Shown here: piece after piece, positions 21,710-29,640 of the stretch | How the letters are laid out: each line of letters opens with the position of its first letter | Position numbering within the stretch: position 1 is the first letter of the stretch | Virus record (IMG/VR): IMGVR_UViG_3300042541_000817 | Location: 1 to 52,661 of that record | From: a virus | Length of the DNA stretch: 52,661 nucleotides | Direction: 5' to 3' (one strand) | Translations under genes and position numbers: made by a program | The notes under the pieces: generated by a model | Seen by the model: only the letters and a program-made list of their open reading frames with translations | Told to the model about the DNA's origin: nothing | Databases searched by the model: none

Positions 21710-22278
21710 AAGAGCCACAACTAGTTGATAAGATTTTAAGCAAAGAAGATTATGACAGGCTAAAGGATGCTTTGGTAAATCCTAAGAGTTTTGGGTTTGA
21801 TCCTGGCTTTAGTAGATATTGTATTGGGGATGGTGGACTTCCGATTCTAAAAGAATTAGCAGACAAACTGGTTCCTATTGCAAGAGAAGCCTTTGATAGC
21901 GAAAGATTATTACCTACATATACATTATTTGCTCATTATGAGGGGCAAAATCCAGAACCAAGTTTGTACAAACACAAAGACGACAACGCATGCACCTACA
22001 CTCTTGATATGTGTGTTTATCAGGTAGAGCCATGGGATATTTACGTTGATGACAAGGCCTATACTCTTTATCCAAATCAAGCCTTGGCATACTATGGAAA
22101 CGATCAGTTCCATTGGAGAGAAAAGTTTCCAAATCCCGAAACAAATCATGTTGCAATGATTTTCTTTCATTTTGCAGAACCAGATCACTGGTGGTTTGTC
22201 AAGGGTCCAGAATATTTGCAGGTAGTAAGAAAACAAATTACAGAAGAACAATGGAGACTCCAGTATGAAAACAAATAA
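21706..22278 (+). CDS. 2OG/Fe(II) oxygenase-like protein 2, divergent
   Basis: A 190-residue protein, coupled to oxygenase 1 by ATGA. H90-x-D92 and H136 (in FHWREKF) can bind iron, but the Arg or Lys expected ten residues after the last His is missing. It may bind 2-oxoglutarate differently. The fold pattern YTLDMCVYQ...LYPNQALAYYG supports the jelly-roll family. Likely works with its neighbour. Confidence 0.65.
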   Translation: MKEPQLVDKILSKEDYDRLKDALVNPKSFGFDPGFSRYCIGDGGLPILKELADKLVPIAREAFDSERLLPTYTLFAHYEGQNPEPSLYKHKDDNACTYTLDMCVYQVEPWDIYVDDKAYTLYPNQALAYYGNDQFHWREKFPNPETNHVAMIFFHFAEPDHWWFVKGPEYLQVVRKQITEEQWRLQYENK

Positions 22279-23302
22279 GATATTTTTTCAACACTGGAAT
22301 CCTTGCGGGTTAATAAATCAAGTAATGAGTCTAGAGTTAGCAATAGGTATTTCACATGAAACAAATGCAACTGTTGTAGTTCATAATGCAAGCAACAAGG
22401 GTGATCATTTATTTGATTTTAGGACTGTTCCAATTCACACTCCTTCAAGATTTCATAACATTCAAAGAAAAGGATTTACAAATCCAGACCAGTTTCCACA
22501 TCTATTAGATTTATTAGACTTTGATTCAAATTTAATTGTAATTGATCAAAAAATAGACAACTTTAAGCAAGAAGAATTAATAGTAGACGATATGTTAAAT
22601 AACTACTACTACAGTAATAGCCCAGAAATAACAGAAGATGAACTGGCATTCGCTGAAGGTAGACAAAGATTGCCACTAGATAGACCAATACATCTAAAAG
22701 GAACATTAGGATGGTACTCAAGATTCTTCTATAACAGAAGCCCTGAACTAGACAAGGCATTATCTTTAGTTAGGTTTAAGAAAGAGTACACAGACTTGGC
22801 CAAAAAGATATCTAATTCTTTAGGCAGATTTCAAGGTATGCATTTAAGACTAACTGACCATGTGCACATGTTTGAAACTACTCAAGAAATGTTTGAGTCT
22901 TGGATTAATAACTTTGAGAAAAATAACTTGCCAATAGTTTTGTCAACAGATGAACCAGGGCATAAAATGGTTGAAGATAATAAGCATAGATTTATGCTAT
23001 TAGATGAATACATTGTTAATAACTTTGCAGAAGACTTCAAATCCTTACAATTTCAGGATGAAGTAGTTTTTGGTTTAATCTGTAATCTAGTTATGCATGA
23101 TTCAGAAACTTTTGTTGGTACATCAGGAAGCACCTATACTGCATATATCCATAGAAATAGAAATCAAACTGGTATTGAAACTTGGAATTTCTTTGATAAT
23201 CCAGAAACAACAGAAGGTCACCCATATTCTTGGAATGGTTATCCACTAAACCCTGGCAGAAAAATGTGGTGGAGAGAATGGAAGGAGTCTAGATTAACAT
23301 GA
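22265..23302 (+). CDS. O-fucosyltransferase-like glycosyltransferase
   Basis: A 345-residue protein with the landmarks of GDP-fucose O-fucosyltransferases (PF10250 type): NPCGLINQVMSLE near residues 12-24 in the place of the GG-x-NNQ loop, HLRLTD at 193-198 for donor binding, and VGTSGSTYTAYI at 284-295. This fold attaches GDP-linked L-sugars to Ser or Thr of proteins. The neighbouring epimerase makes the L-galactose form, which differs from L-fucose only by an oxygen at C6. Overlaps the previous gene. Confidence 0.75.
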   Translation: MKTNKIFFQHWNPCGLINQVMSLELAIGISHETNATVVVHNASNKGDHLFDFRTVPIHTPSRFHNIQRKGFTNPDQFPHLLDLLDFDSNLIVIDQKIDNFKQEELIVDDMLNNYYYSNSPEITEDELAFAEGRQRLPLDRPIHLKGTLGWYSRFFYNRSPELDKALSLVRFKKEYTDLAKKISNSLGRFQGMHLRLTDHVHMFETTQEMFESWINNFEKNNLPIVLSTDEPGHKMVEDNKHRFMLLDEYIVNNFAEDFKSLQFQDEVVFGLICNLVMHDSETFVGTSGSTYTAYIHRNRNQTGIETWNFFDNPETTEGHPYSWNGYPLNPGRKMWWREWKESRLT

Positions 23303-24321
23303 AAACAGCATTAGTGCTTGGAGCAGGGGGCTTCATTGGAAGTCATATGGTAAAGCGTTTAAAGTCTGAAGGATATTGGGTTAGAGGTGTTGACTTAAAG
23401 AATCCAGATTTTTCAGATACTTATGCTGACGAGTTTATAGAAAGAGATCTATCTCTATATGATAATATGGAAAAAGTGATTCAGTTTAAAGGATATTCTG
23501 GTAACTTTTATAATGAAATTCCTTATAAGTTAATAGCATCCTTTGATGAAATATATCAGTTTGCAGCAGATATGGGCGGAGCAGGATATATTTTTACTGG
23601 AAATAATGATTCTCAAATTATGGAAAACTCTGCACTTATAAACCTTAATCTTTTAAGAGCACAATCAAGATTTAATGAAAAATATGCAATTAATAAAACC
23701 AAGATATTTTATTCAAGTTCTGCCTGCATGTATCCTGACTACAAACAGTTAGATGTTAATAATCCTGGACTTAAAGAGTCTGATGCATACCCTGCAGATC
23801 CTGACAGCGAGTATGGCTGGGAGAAACTATTTAGTGAGAGAATGTTCTTAGCATTTAATAGAAACAACAAGATCCCTGTAGCCATTGCCAGATATCATAA
23901 TATTTATGGACCAGAAGGAACTTGGGATGGTGGAAAAGAAAAAGCACCAGCAGCAATATGTAGAAAAGTTATTCAGTCAGATGGATTTATAGAAATTTGG
24001 GGGGATGGAGAACAAACCCGTTCATTCCTATATATAGATGAATGCATAGAGGCAACAAGAAGACTGATGGAATCAGATTTTACTGGGCCTGTTAATATTG
24101 GTTCTGAGGAAATGGTTACCATTAATCAACTTGTAGATATTGCTTGTAGTATTGAAGGAAAAACTTTAAGCAAGATGCATATCCCAGGTCCTTTGGGTGT
24201 TAGAGGAAGAAACTCCAATAATGACTTAGTTAGAGATAAGTTAGATTGGGACTATTCCATGTCTCTTAAAGATGGAATAGAAAAAACTTATAACTGGATC
24301 AAGGATCAAATAAATGGATAA
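23299..24321 (+). CDS. GDP-mannose 3,5-epimerase, plant-like
   Basis: A 340-residue SDR epimerase. GAGGFIGSHM (8-17) binds NAD. ADMGGAGYI (90-98), SSSACMYP with C143, Y172-GWEK176 and the GGKEKAPAA segment with K215 match the catalytic residues of Arabidopsis GME (C145, Y174, K178, K217), and the C-terminal half (HNIYGPEGTW, PVNIGSEEMV, IPGPLGVRGRNS) is close to it. The reaction turns GDP-D-mannose into GDP-L-galactose and GDP-L-gulose. ATGA overlap with the transferase upstream. GDP-mannose must come from the host. Confidence 0.87.
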   Translation: MKTALVLGAGGFIGSHMVKRLKSEGYWVRGVDLKNPDFSDTYADEFIERDLSLYDNMEKVIQFKGYSGNFYNEIPYKLIASFDEIYQFAADMGGAGYIFTGNNDSQIMENSALINLNLLRAQSRFNEKYAINKTKIFYSSSACMYPDYKQLDVNNPGLKESDAYPADPDSEYGWEKLFSERMFLAFNRNNKIPVAIARYHNIYGPEGTWDGGKEKAPAAICRKVIQSDGFIEIWGDGEQTRSFLYIDECIEATRRLMESDFTGPVNIGSEEMVTINQLVDIACSIEGKTLSKMHIPGPLGVRGRNSNNDLVRDKLDWDYSMSLKDGIEKTYNWIKDQING

Positions 24322-25141
24322 GCAAGAAGTTGTAAAAGAAGTTTTTCTTCAAGATGGTATTGGAGCACAATTATGGAGAAAACTATACTTAATGTCCTAT
24401 GCAAAATATTATAATTTGTTATTTGAAGATACACCAATTACAGATTTCTTAATTCATGAGTCTGACAAAGTACACAGTGAAGAAGAAAAAATTGAATTTA
24501 TAAATAAATTTAATACTATAATAAAAAATCCATGGGAAGGTATAGATTTTTCTAATCAAGACAATTTTGTTCTTTCCGAAAAGGTTGGACTGGGATACGA
24601 AAAACTACATCTAAATGCAGGAGTAGCCCCAGGACCCTGGCCATTTTTAGAAGTTGCCAAAGAATTTAGCACAATAGAACAAACTGAAAACAATGTAGTT
24701 ATTCACATACGAAGAGGCAATGTGATTCCAGAAAATCCAAGGTGGGTAGATGAGTCTGTCTATATAGAAATGCTAAAACAATTACCAAACTTTCTAAAGA
24801 AAATAAACTTTGTTCCAGACAGAGTAATAATTTTAACAGATGCTCCAGATTCAAACAAAAAGTTTAAGCCTATAAATCAAAATCAATTAGATAAGTGGAG
24901 ACAGCCTTATTTGCACAAAGACGAAAACAATTCTTTTGACACAATTTCCTTAAACTTTGAATTACTTAAAGATGCTTATCTAGGTATTGAAATTTTAAAT
25001 AGTTTAGATACTTACACAGCATTTACTATGATGGTGATGGCAAAAGTCTTAATAACTGGAAGATCTGCATTTAGTCAATCTGCTGGTCTGCTATCAAAAA
25101 ATACTGTTTTGTCAGTTGACAACTATAGAAGTTTCTTTTAA
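24314..25141 (+). CDS. Fucosyltransferase-like glycosyltransferase 2
   Basis: A 275-residue protein. GIGAQLWRKLYLM (15-27) corresponds to the N-terminal loop and VVIHIRRGN (128-136) to the HxRRxD donor-binding motif of GT11-type alpha-1,2/1,6-fucosyltransferases; LITGRSAFSQSAGLLS near the end is the usual C-terminal motif. It likely extends the glycan begun by the other transferase. Last gene of the operon, before a terminator. Confidence 0.75.
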   Translation: MDKQEVVKEVFLQDGIGAQLWRKLYLMSYAKYYNLLFEDTPITDFLIHESDKVHSEEEKIEFINKFNTIIKNPWEGIDFSNQDNFVLSEKVGLGYEKLHLNAGVAPGPWPFLEVAKEFSTIEQTENNVVIHIRRGNVIPENPRWVDESVYIEMLKQLPNFLKKINFVPDRVIILTDAPDSNKKFKPINQNQLDKWRQPYLHKDENNSFDTISLNFELLKDAYLGIEILNSLDTYTAFTMMVMAKVLITGRSAFSQSAGLLSKNTVLSVDNYRSFF

Positions 25142-25157
25142 AGTGTGCAATAAAACA

Positions 25158-25192
25158 CCCCCAGGGATTTCTCCAAGGGGGCATTTTTTTTT
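25158..25192. terminator. Bidirectional intrinsic terminator
   Basis: CCCCC (25158-25162) and GGGGG (25177-25181) with inner AGG/CC pairing, followed on the plus strand by about nine T. It separates the plus-strand modification operon from the convergent lytic gene. Confidence 0.85.
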
Positions 25193-25197
25193 ATATA

Positions 25198-25761
25198 TTA
25201 CTTAGGAAATTTAGCCATCCACTCTTTGGTCCTTGGGGTAATACCCTTCCATGAAGACCAGTCTTCTCCGCCCCTAGACATGTAGTATGCAATCTCAGCA
25301 TTTTTGACGGGATTGAACAATTCAGCATTAGAGTCCAAATCAAACTTATCCCTGCGGTCTGGGCCCAGTCTATCAATCATATTAATTTGGAACATTCCAT
25401 AAGAGGAGTCCCCAGTCTTATGGTTGCCATTAAACGCCAAAGGCCTACCATTAGATTCTTTCTTGGCAATGGCCCAAGCCACTACAAGATCTTGCCCCTT
25501 AAACCCTATAAGGGAAAGGAGTTGCTTTAGTTCAATGTCGGTCAGAGATGTCTTATTCTCAAAACTCTCTAGCCTTTTTGCCTTAGAAACCAAAAAAACC
25601 TCTTTCGAGGCGTTTCCTTGCTCTTGAGCCTGTTCTATGCTCAAACTATTTTTGTCACCTATTCGTGTTTCAGCATTAGCAGCGTTTGACAAAGTCGCTA
25701 CTAAAGTCAGTATGCTGAGTATGCTAATGATCTCTTTGTTTCTTTCGATAAATTTAATCAT
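25198..25761 (-). CDS. Exported lytic transglycosylase (SLT/lysozyme-like)
   Basis: A 187-residue protein. An N-terminal hydrophobic segment (11-25) ends at an A-x-A signal cleavage site (about 28-30). The catalytic domain has AIAKKESNG with Glu102 and the DSSYGMFQINM motif of SLT-fold enzymes that cut peptidoglycan glycan strands. An AAGGAGG site precedes the ATG. It stands alone on the minus strand between two fibre regions, with no holin beside it. Confidence 0.87.
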   Translation of the reverse strand: MIKFIERNKEIISILSILTLVATLSNAANAETRIGDKNSLSIEQAQEQGNASKEVFLVSKAKRLESFENKTSLTDIELKQLLSLIGFKGQDLVVAWAIAKKESNGRPLAFNGNHKTGDSSYGMFQINMIDRLGPDRRDKFDLDSNAELFNPVKNAEIAYYMSRGGEDWSSWKGITPRTKEWMAKFPK

Positions 25762-25864
25762 AGTTTCCTCCTTAGAAAACAATAACACCTTGGTAGGTGT
25801 TACTACCAAGTATAACATGAAATTTATTGAAAAGTCAAGTTTATAGGGTGGTATAATAAAGATT

Positions 25865-26410
25865 ATGCCACAAGCGTCATCTAACTATCCTACTATGCAA
25901 TATCCTATTGCTTCAGATCCCGTGAATGTACACGGAGATTTTAAAGTATTAGTTGATGCTTTAAATAATATTCTTCCTCCCCTGGGATACGGCGCAGCAT
26001 ATCTTGATGTTAGAAATACTACAGGCACAGCAATTTCTCAGGGCATTCCAGTATTTATTAGTGGTAGTCTTTCTGGAAAATCATTAATTCAAAAATATGA
26101 TCCATCAAGTGTATCTCATAATCCAGATGTTCCAATTTTAGGTTTAGTAAAAAATGATATTCCAAATAATTCTAATGGTTTGGTTATTGTCTCTGGAGTT
26201 ATTCAAATGAATACAACAGGTTTGGGTTCTGCTGGAACAAAAATTTATGTAGACAATACTGGAACCCTTGTTGCGGGTCGTCCATCAACTGGTCCAGCAA
26301 GATATATAGCAGTTGTTGCTATTCAGGCAACGCTTGCTGAAGGTGGAATGCTAATTGTTCAAACAAAGGGTAACGGTACATGGGGAGCCCTTAAAGACGG
26401 GTTGTCGTGA
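25865..26410 (+). CDS. Virion fibre or decoration protein
   Basis: A 181-residue beta-rich protein with the segments YLDVRNTTGTAISQGIPVFISG and LGLVKNDIPNN...VVSGVI (residues 46-67, 95-115), typical of head-fibre or tail-spike domains in aquatic phages. TATAAT (25852-25857) lies seven bases before the ATG. Exact virion place unknown. Confidence 0.65.
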   Translation: MPQASSNYPTMQYPIASDPVNVHGDFKVLVDALNNILPPLGYGAAYLDVRNTTGTAISQGIPVFISGSLSGKSLIQKYDPSSVSHNPDVPILGLVKNDIPNNSNGLVIVSGVIQMNTTGLGSAGTKIYVDNTGTLVAGRPSTGPARYIAVVAIQATLAEGGMLIVQTKGNGTWGALKDGLS

Positions 26411-26422
26411 TATAATAACATT

Positions 26423-26806
26423 ATGGCTACCTTTAGAAACCAACCCACAGACTCTTATGCATTAGGTGCAGCACCTCCAGAAATTCGTTGGACTGTTGTT
26501 CGTGGAGATTCTGCAGCATTTCGTGTTTATGTAACTAACGATGCAAGAGAGCCACTGCTTCTTGATGACTGGGAAGTTGATATGGACATTCGTCGTAATG
26601 GAGCACTTATTGTTTCTTTATCTCCTCAGCCAATTGAGTTTCAAGATACAGAGGGGAGTTTCACGGTAAACATTACATCTTCTCAATCAGAACTTCTTGA
26701 GACGGGAGACATCTTTGACATCCAACTTACAGAACTTTTATCAGAGGGCAGAGTTTGGACGGTAGCCAAAGGGTCAATGGTTATCATTGAAGATGTAACA
26801 AATTAA
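26423..26806 (+). CDS. BppU-like virion protein
   Basis: A 127-residue protein with WTVVRGDSAAFRV, related to 15538-15933 and 17304-17756. TATAAT (26411-26416) lies six bases before the ATG. Overlaps the next gene by TAATG. Probably a structural base for fibres. Confidence 0.65.
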   Translation: MATFRNQPTDSYALGAAPPEIRWTVVRGDSAAFRVYVTNDAREPLLLDDWEVDMDIRRNGALIVSLSPQPIEFQDTEGSFTVNITSSQSELLETGDIFDIQLTELLSEGRVWTVAKGSMVIIEDVTN

Positions 26807-27051
26807 TGACAACAAACCTAACCCCACTATCACAAGAGTTTTACAGAACAACACATAGGCTTGCTCACACACAAATCAAAGACCTTGATGTCAAAAGAAT
26901 AAGGATAGATCACTTCCAGCCAAAGGCTAGAGTTGAAGAGGTTTTGCCATTTAGAGTTCAGTTTATTAACGTAAGTGTGTTTGGATATTCTAAAACTAAT
27001 CCCCCGCCAATTCCGCTACAGGTAATTGGCTATAGCAACTATATTCTTTAA
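26806..27051 (+). CDS. Unknown virion-associated protein (81 aa)
   Basis: An 81-residue basic protein, coupled to the preceding gene. Likely a small structural or assembly protein by position only. Confidence 0.55.
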   Translation: MTTNLTPLSQEFYRTTHRLAHTQIKDLDVKRIRIDHFQPKARVEEVLPFRVQFINVSVFGYSKTNPPPIPLQVIGYSNYIL

Positions 27052-27084
27052 TAGTATTATTAAAAGGGGTGTTATAATTACCAC

Positions 27085-27531
27085 ATGGCGAAAATATCAA
27101 TTTCAAACGTAAAGTCTCTCTTTGAAACAGGAGATAGGCCTACTCAAGAAAATTATGAAGATTTAATTGATACCGCAACTGCCCAAGCAACAGATTTGGG
27201 TTCTTATGGTAACAATGAAAATACAATCACTGGTATTGAGAACGTAACTGTAATTGATAACTTTGATGCTACAGTTTGGCGTATGGTTAAGTATATTATT
27301 TCAATATCCAAGACCACAGCAGGGGACAACAAGTTCTATGCAACCGAACTAACAATTCTCGTTGACGGTGCAAATGTATCAGTCAGCGAATACGGAACAA
27401 TAGACAATGATGGGAATATTGGCACCATAAGCGTCTCTCGCACTGGAAATACCGTGGCTATTACAGTCACTCCAGATCCTGCGATCAAGCCAGTCACTGC
27501 ACGGTTCGCCCGTATAGGACTTAAGGCATAA
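27085..27531 (+). CDS. Short fibre protein
   Basis: A 148-residue protein. Residues about 65-148 match the C-terminal region of the 27548 fibre (VSxVILxxD...VSVSEYGxxxxDGxxGxxSVxxxGNxVxxxVT pattern), so the two share a terminal domain. TATAAT (27073-27078) lies six bases before the ATG. Confidence 0.65.
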   Translation: MAKISISNVKSLFETGDRPTQENYEDLIDTATAQATDLGSYGNNENTITGIENVTVIDNFDATVWRMVKYIISISKTTAGDNKFYATELTILVDGANVSVSEYGTIDNDGNIGTISVSRTGNTVAITVTPDPAIKPVTARFARIGLKA

Positions 27532-27547
27532 CTAAGGAGATAATAAA

Positions 27548-29101
27548 ATGGCAACAGTAGTAAAAGACTTTAAAGTAAAGAATGGTCTCATTGTCGAAGG
27601 CACAACAGCAACAGTAAACAATTTTGACGTTCTTACTAAGAAAACAGACGATCAAACATACATCGTCAATTTAATTGGTGGTACAGCCACCTCAGCAAAC
27701 GAAGCAAACAAGGTTGTAAAGCGTGATGCTTCAGGCAACTTTGCAGCAGGAACAATTACAGCAAACCTAACTGGTGCTGTAACTGGTAACGCTTCAACAG
27801 CAACAACTCTTGAAACTTCTCGTACAATTGAACTTACTGGAGATGTAACTGGTCAAGTTAACTTCAATGGTTCACAAAATGTTCAAATTTCAACAACTCT
27901 TAATGGCTCTTTTGCAACAGATGCAGAAGTTGCTACAGCAAAGGGCGAAGCAATTGATGCTGCAGCAGCATACACAGACACTCGTGAAGGTCTAATCACA
28001 ACTGCTTATCAGTCATACGCTGACACAGCAGAAGCAGATGCTAAGGCATACACAGACACTCGTGAAGGTCTAATCACAACTGCTTATCAGTCATACGCTG
28101 ACACAGCAGAAGCAGATGCAGTAACAACTGCAAACGCTTACACAGATGCTGAAATTGCAGCACTTGTAGATTCAGCACCAGAACTTCTTGATACACTCAA
28201 TGAACTGGCAGCAGCAATTGGAGACAATCCAAACTATGCAACAGATCTTGCTACATCAGTAGGAACAAAGGTTTCAAAGGCTGGCGATACAATGACTGGA
28301 CTTCTTGTCCTTTCAGCAGATCCATCAGCAAACCTTGGAGCAGCAACTAAGCAGTATGTAGATACAGCAGAATCAGACGCAAATGCATACACAGACACTC
28401 GTGAAGGTCTAATCACAACTGCTTATCAGTCATACGCTGACACAGCAGAAGCAGATGCTAAGACATATGCAGATGGTCTTGCTTCAACAATTAACGGAAC
28501 TATTGCAGCACTTGATACAGACGATGTAGCAGAAGGTTCAAACTTTTACTACACTGCTGCTCGTGCAAAGGCAGAGGCAGCAACGCTTCTTGCAAATGCA
28601 ATAAAGACAAACATTACAATTACCAAGGATGGATCAGATAATCTAACAATTACCGCAGAAAACGGTGTTGCAGATTCTTCAACTACAGACCTTGCAGAAG
28701 GAACAAACCTTTATTTTACAAATGCTCGTGCAGTAACCGCTCTTGAGGCAGTCACACCTGACTTCCCTGCAGTAGAGATTGCAAGCATTGCAAAGCAGGT
28801 AGCAGCAGAAGCATCTGTTGAAACTGCAAGCACAAACACAGCAGTGTCATGGGCCAAGGCTTCATATCGCTCTGCTGAATTCTTGGTTAAGATTGCTAAT
28901 GGATCTCACACAGATGTTTCAAAGGTTATCCTAACACTTGACACTTCAGACAATGTCGCTATCACAGAATACGCAATGGTTGGAACAAATGGTTCTCTTG
29001 GATCAGTTTCAGCAGATGTTTCTGGTAACGATGTTCGTCTTCGTGTTACAACAGCCAACAACACCTCAGTAGTAGGCGTTGTCGGAACACTTTTAAAGTA
29101 A
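27548..29101 (+). CDS. Tail fibre with AYTDTREG repeats
   Basis: A 517-residue fibre. N-terminal MATVVKDFKVKNGLIVEG motif is shared with the 29136 protein. Three near-identical 26-residue repeats begin AYTDTREG (DNA copies at 27968, 28046 and 28385), followed by LAEGTNLYFTNARAV-type segments common in phage fibres and the C-terminal domain shared with 27085-27531. AAGGAGA site. Likely a trimeric receptor-binding or accessory fibre. Confidence 0.8.
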   Translation: MATVVKDFKVKNGLIVEGTTATVNNFDVLTKKTDDQTYIVNLIGGTATSANEANKVVKRDASGNFAAGTITANLTGAVTGNASTATTLETSRTIELTGDVTGQVNFNGSQNVQISTTLNGSFATDAEVATAKGEAIDAAAAYTDTREGLITTAYQSYADTAEADAKAYTDTREGLITTAYQSYADTAEADAVTTANAYTDAEIAALVDSAPELLDTLNELAAAIGDNPNYATDLATSVGTKVSKAGDTMTGLLVLSADPSANLGAATKQYVDTAESDANAYTDTREGLITTAYQSYADTAEADAKTYADGLASTINGTIAALDTDDVAEGSNFYYTAARAKAEAATLLANAIKTNITITKDGSDNLTITAENGVADSSTTDLAEGTNLYFTNARAVTALEAVTPDFPAVEIASIAKQVAAEASVETASTNTAVSWAKASYRSAEFLVKIANGSHTDVSKVILTLDTSDNVAITEYAMVGTNGSLGSVSADVSGNDVRLRVTTANNTSVVGVVGTLLK

Positions 29102-29135
29102 TAAAAAAATAAATAGTTGGAAGAAGGAGTAGTAA

Positions 29136-29585
29136 ATGGCAACAGTCAATAAGGACTTTAAAGTCAAGAATGGACTCCAGGTCGCAGGATCTGGTAGTTT
29201 TGGAGGGACTTTAACAGTCGCAGAGCCAACAGAGGCTACACATGTAGCAACTAAGGCATATGTTGACAATCGCTCAATGGCTGTTGGCAGCACTGCTCCT
29301 TCTTCACCAACTAATGGAACAATGTGGTTAGACACTCTAACAAATAGAGTGAACTTTTATTACAATGGAGTTTGGTATACCCAAGCAACTATTGATGATA
29401 CAAACAATCTTCCACAACATATTCACGATACTGCAATTGATGGAACTGGTTTCATAGTATCTCAGTTTTATGAAGGCGGATCGTTTAATAGCCCATTGGG
29501 CATAGGTTTGGATGCAGGTGGCCCCTCTACAACAGAGTGGACAGTTGTATTCGATGGCGGTAGTGTAGTAGATAACTTTAATTAA
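29136..29585 (+). CDS. Short fibre protein
   Basis: A 149-residue protein. Opens with MATVNKDFKVKNGLQV as in the previous gene, then ATKAYVDN and a PTNGTMWLDT...FYYNGVWY segment seen in many phage fibres. GAAGGAG site. Probably assembles with the neighbour. Confidence 0.7.
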   Translation: MATVNKDFKVKNGLQVAGSGSFGGTLTVAEPTEATHVATKAYVDNRSMAVGSTAPSSPTNGTMWLDTLTNRVNFYYNGVWYTQATIDDTNNLPQHIHDTAIDGTGFIVSQFYEGGSFNSPLGIGLDAGGPSTTEWTVVFDGGSVVDNFN

Positions 29586-29640
29586 AAAATTGATGTTATA
29601 ATAAGACTAGTTCATGGGCAGACCCCATAAGGAGATATAA

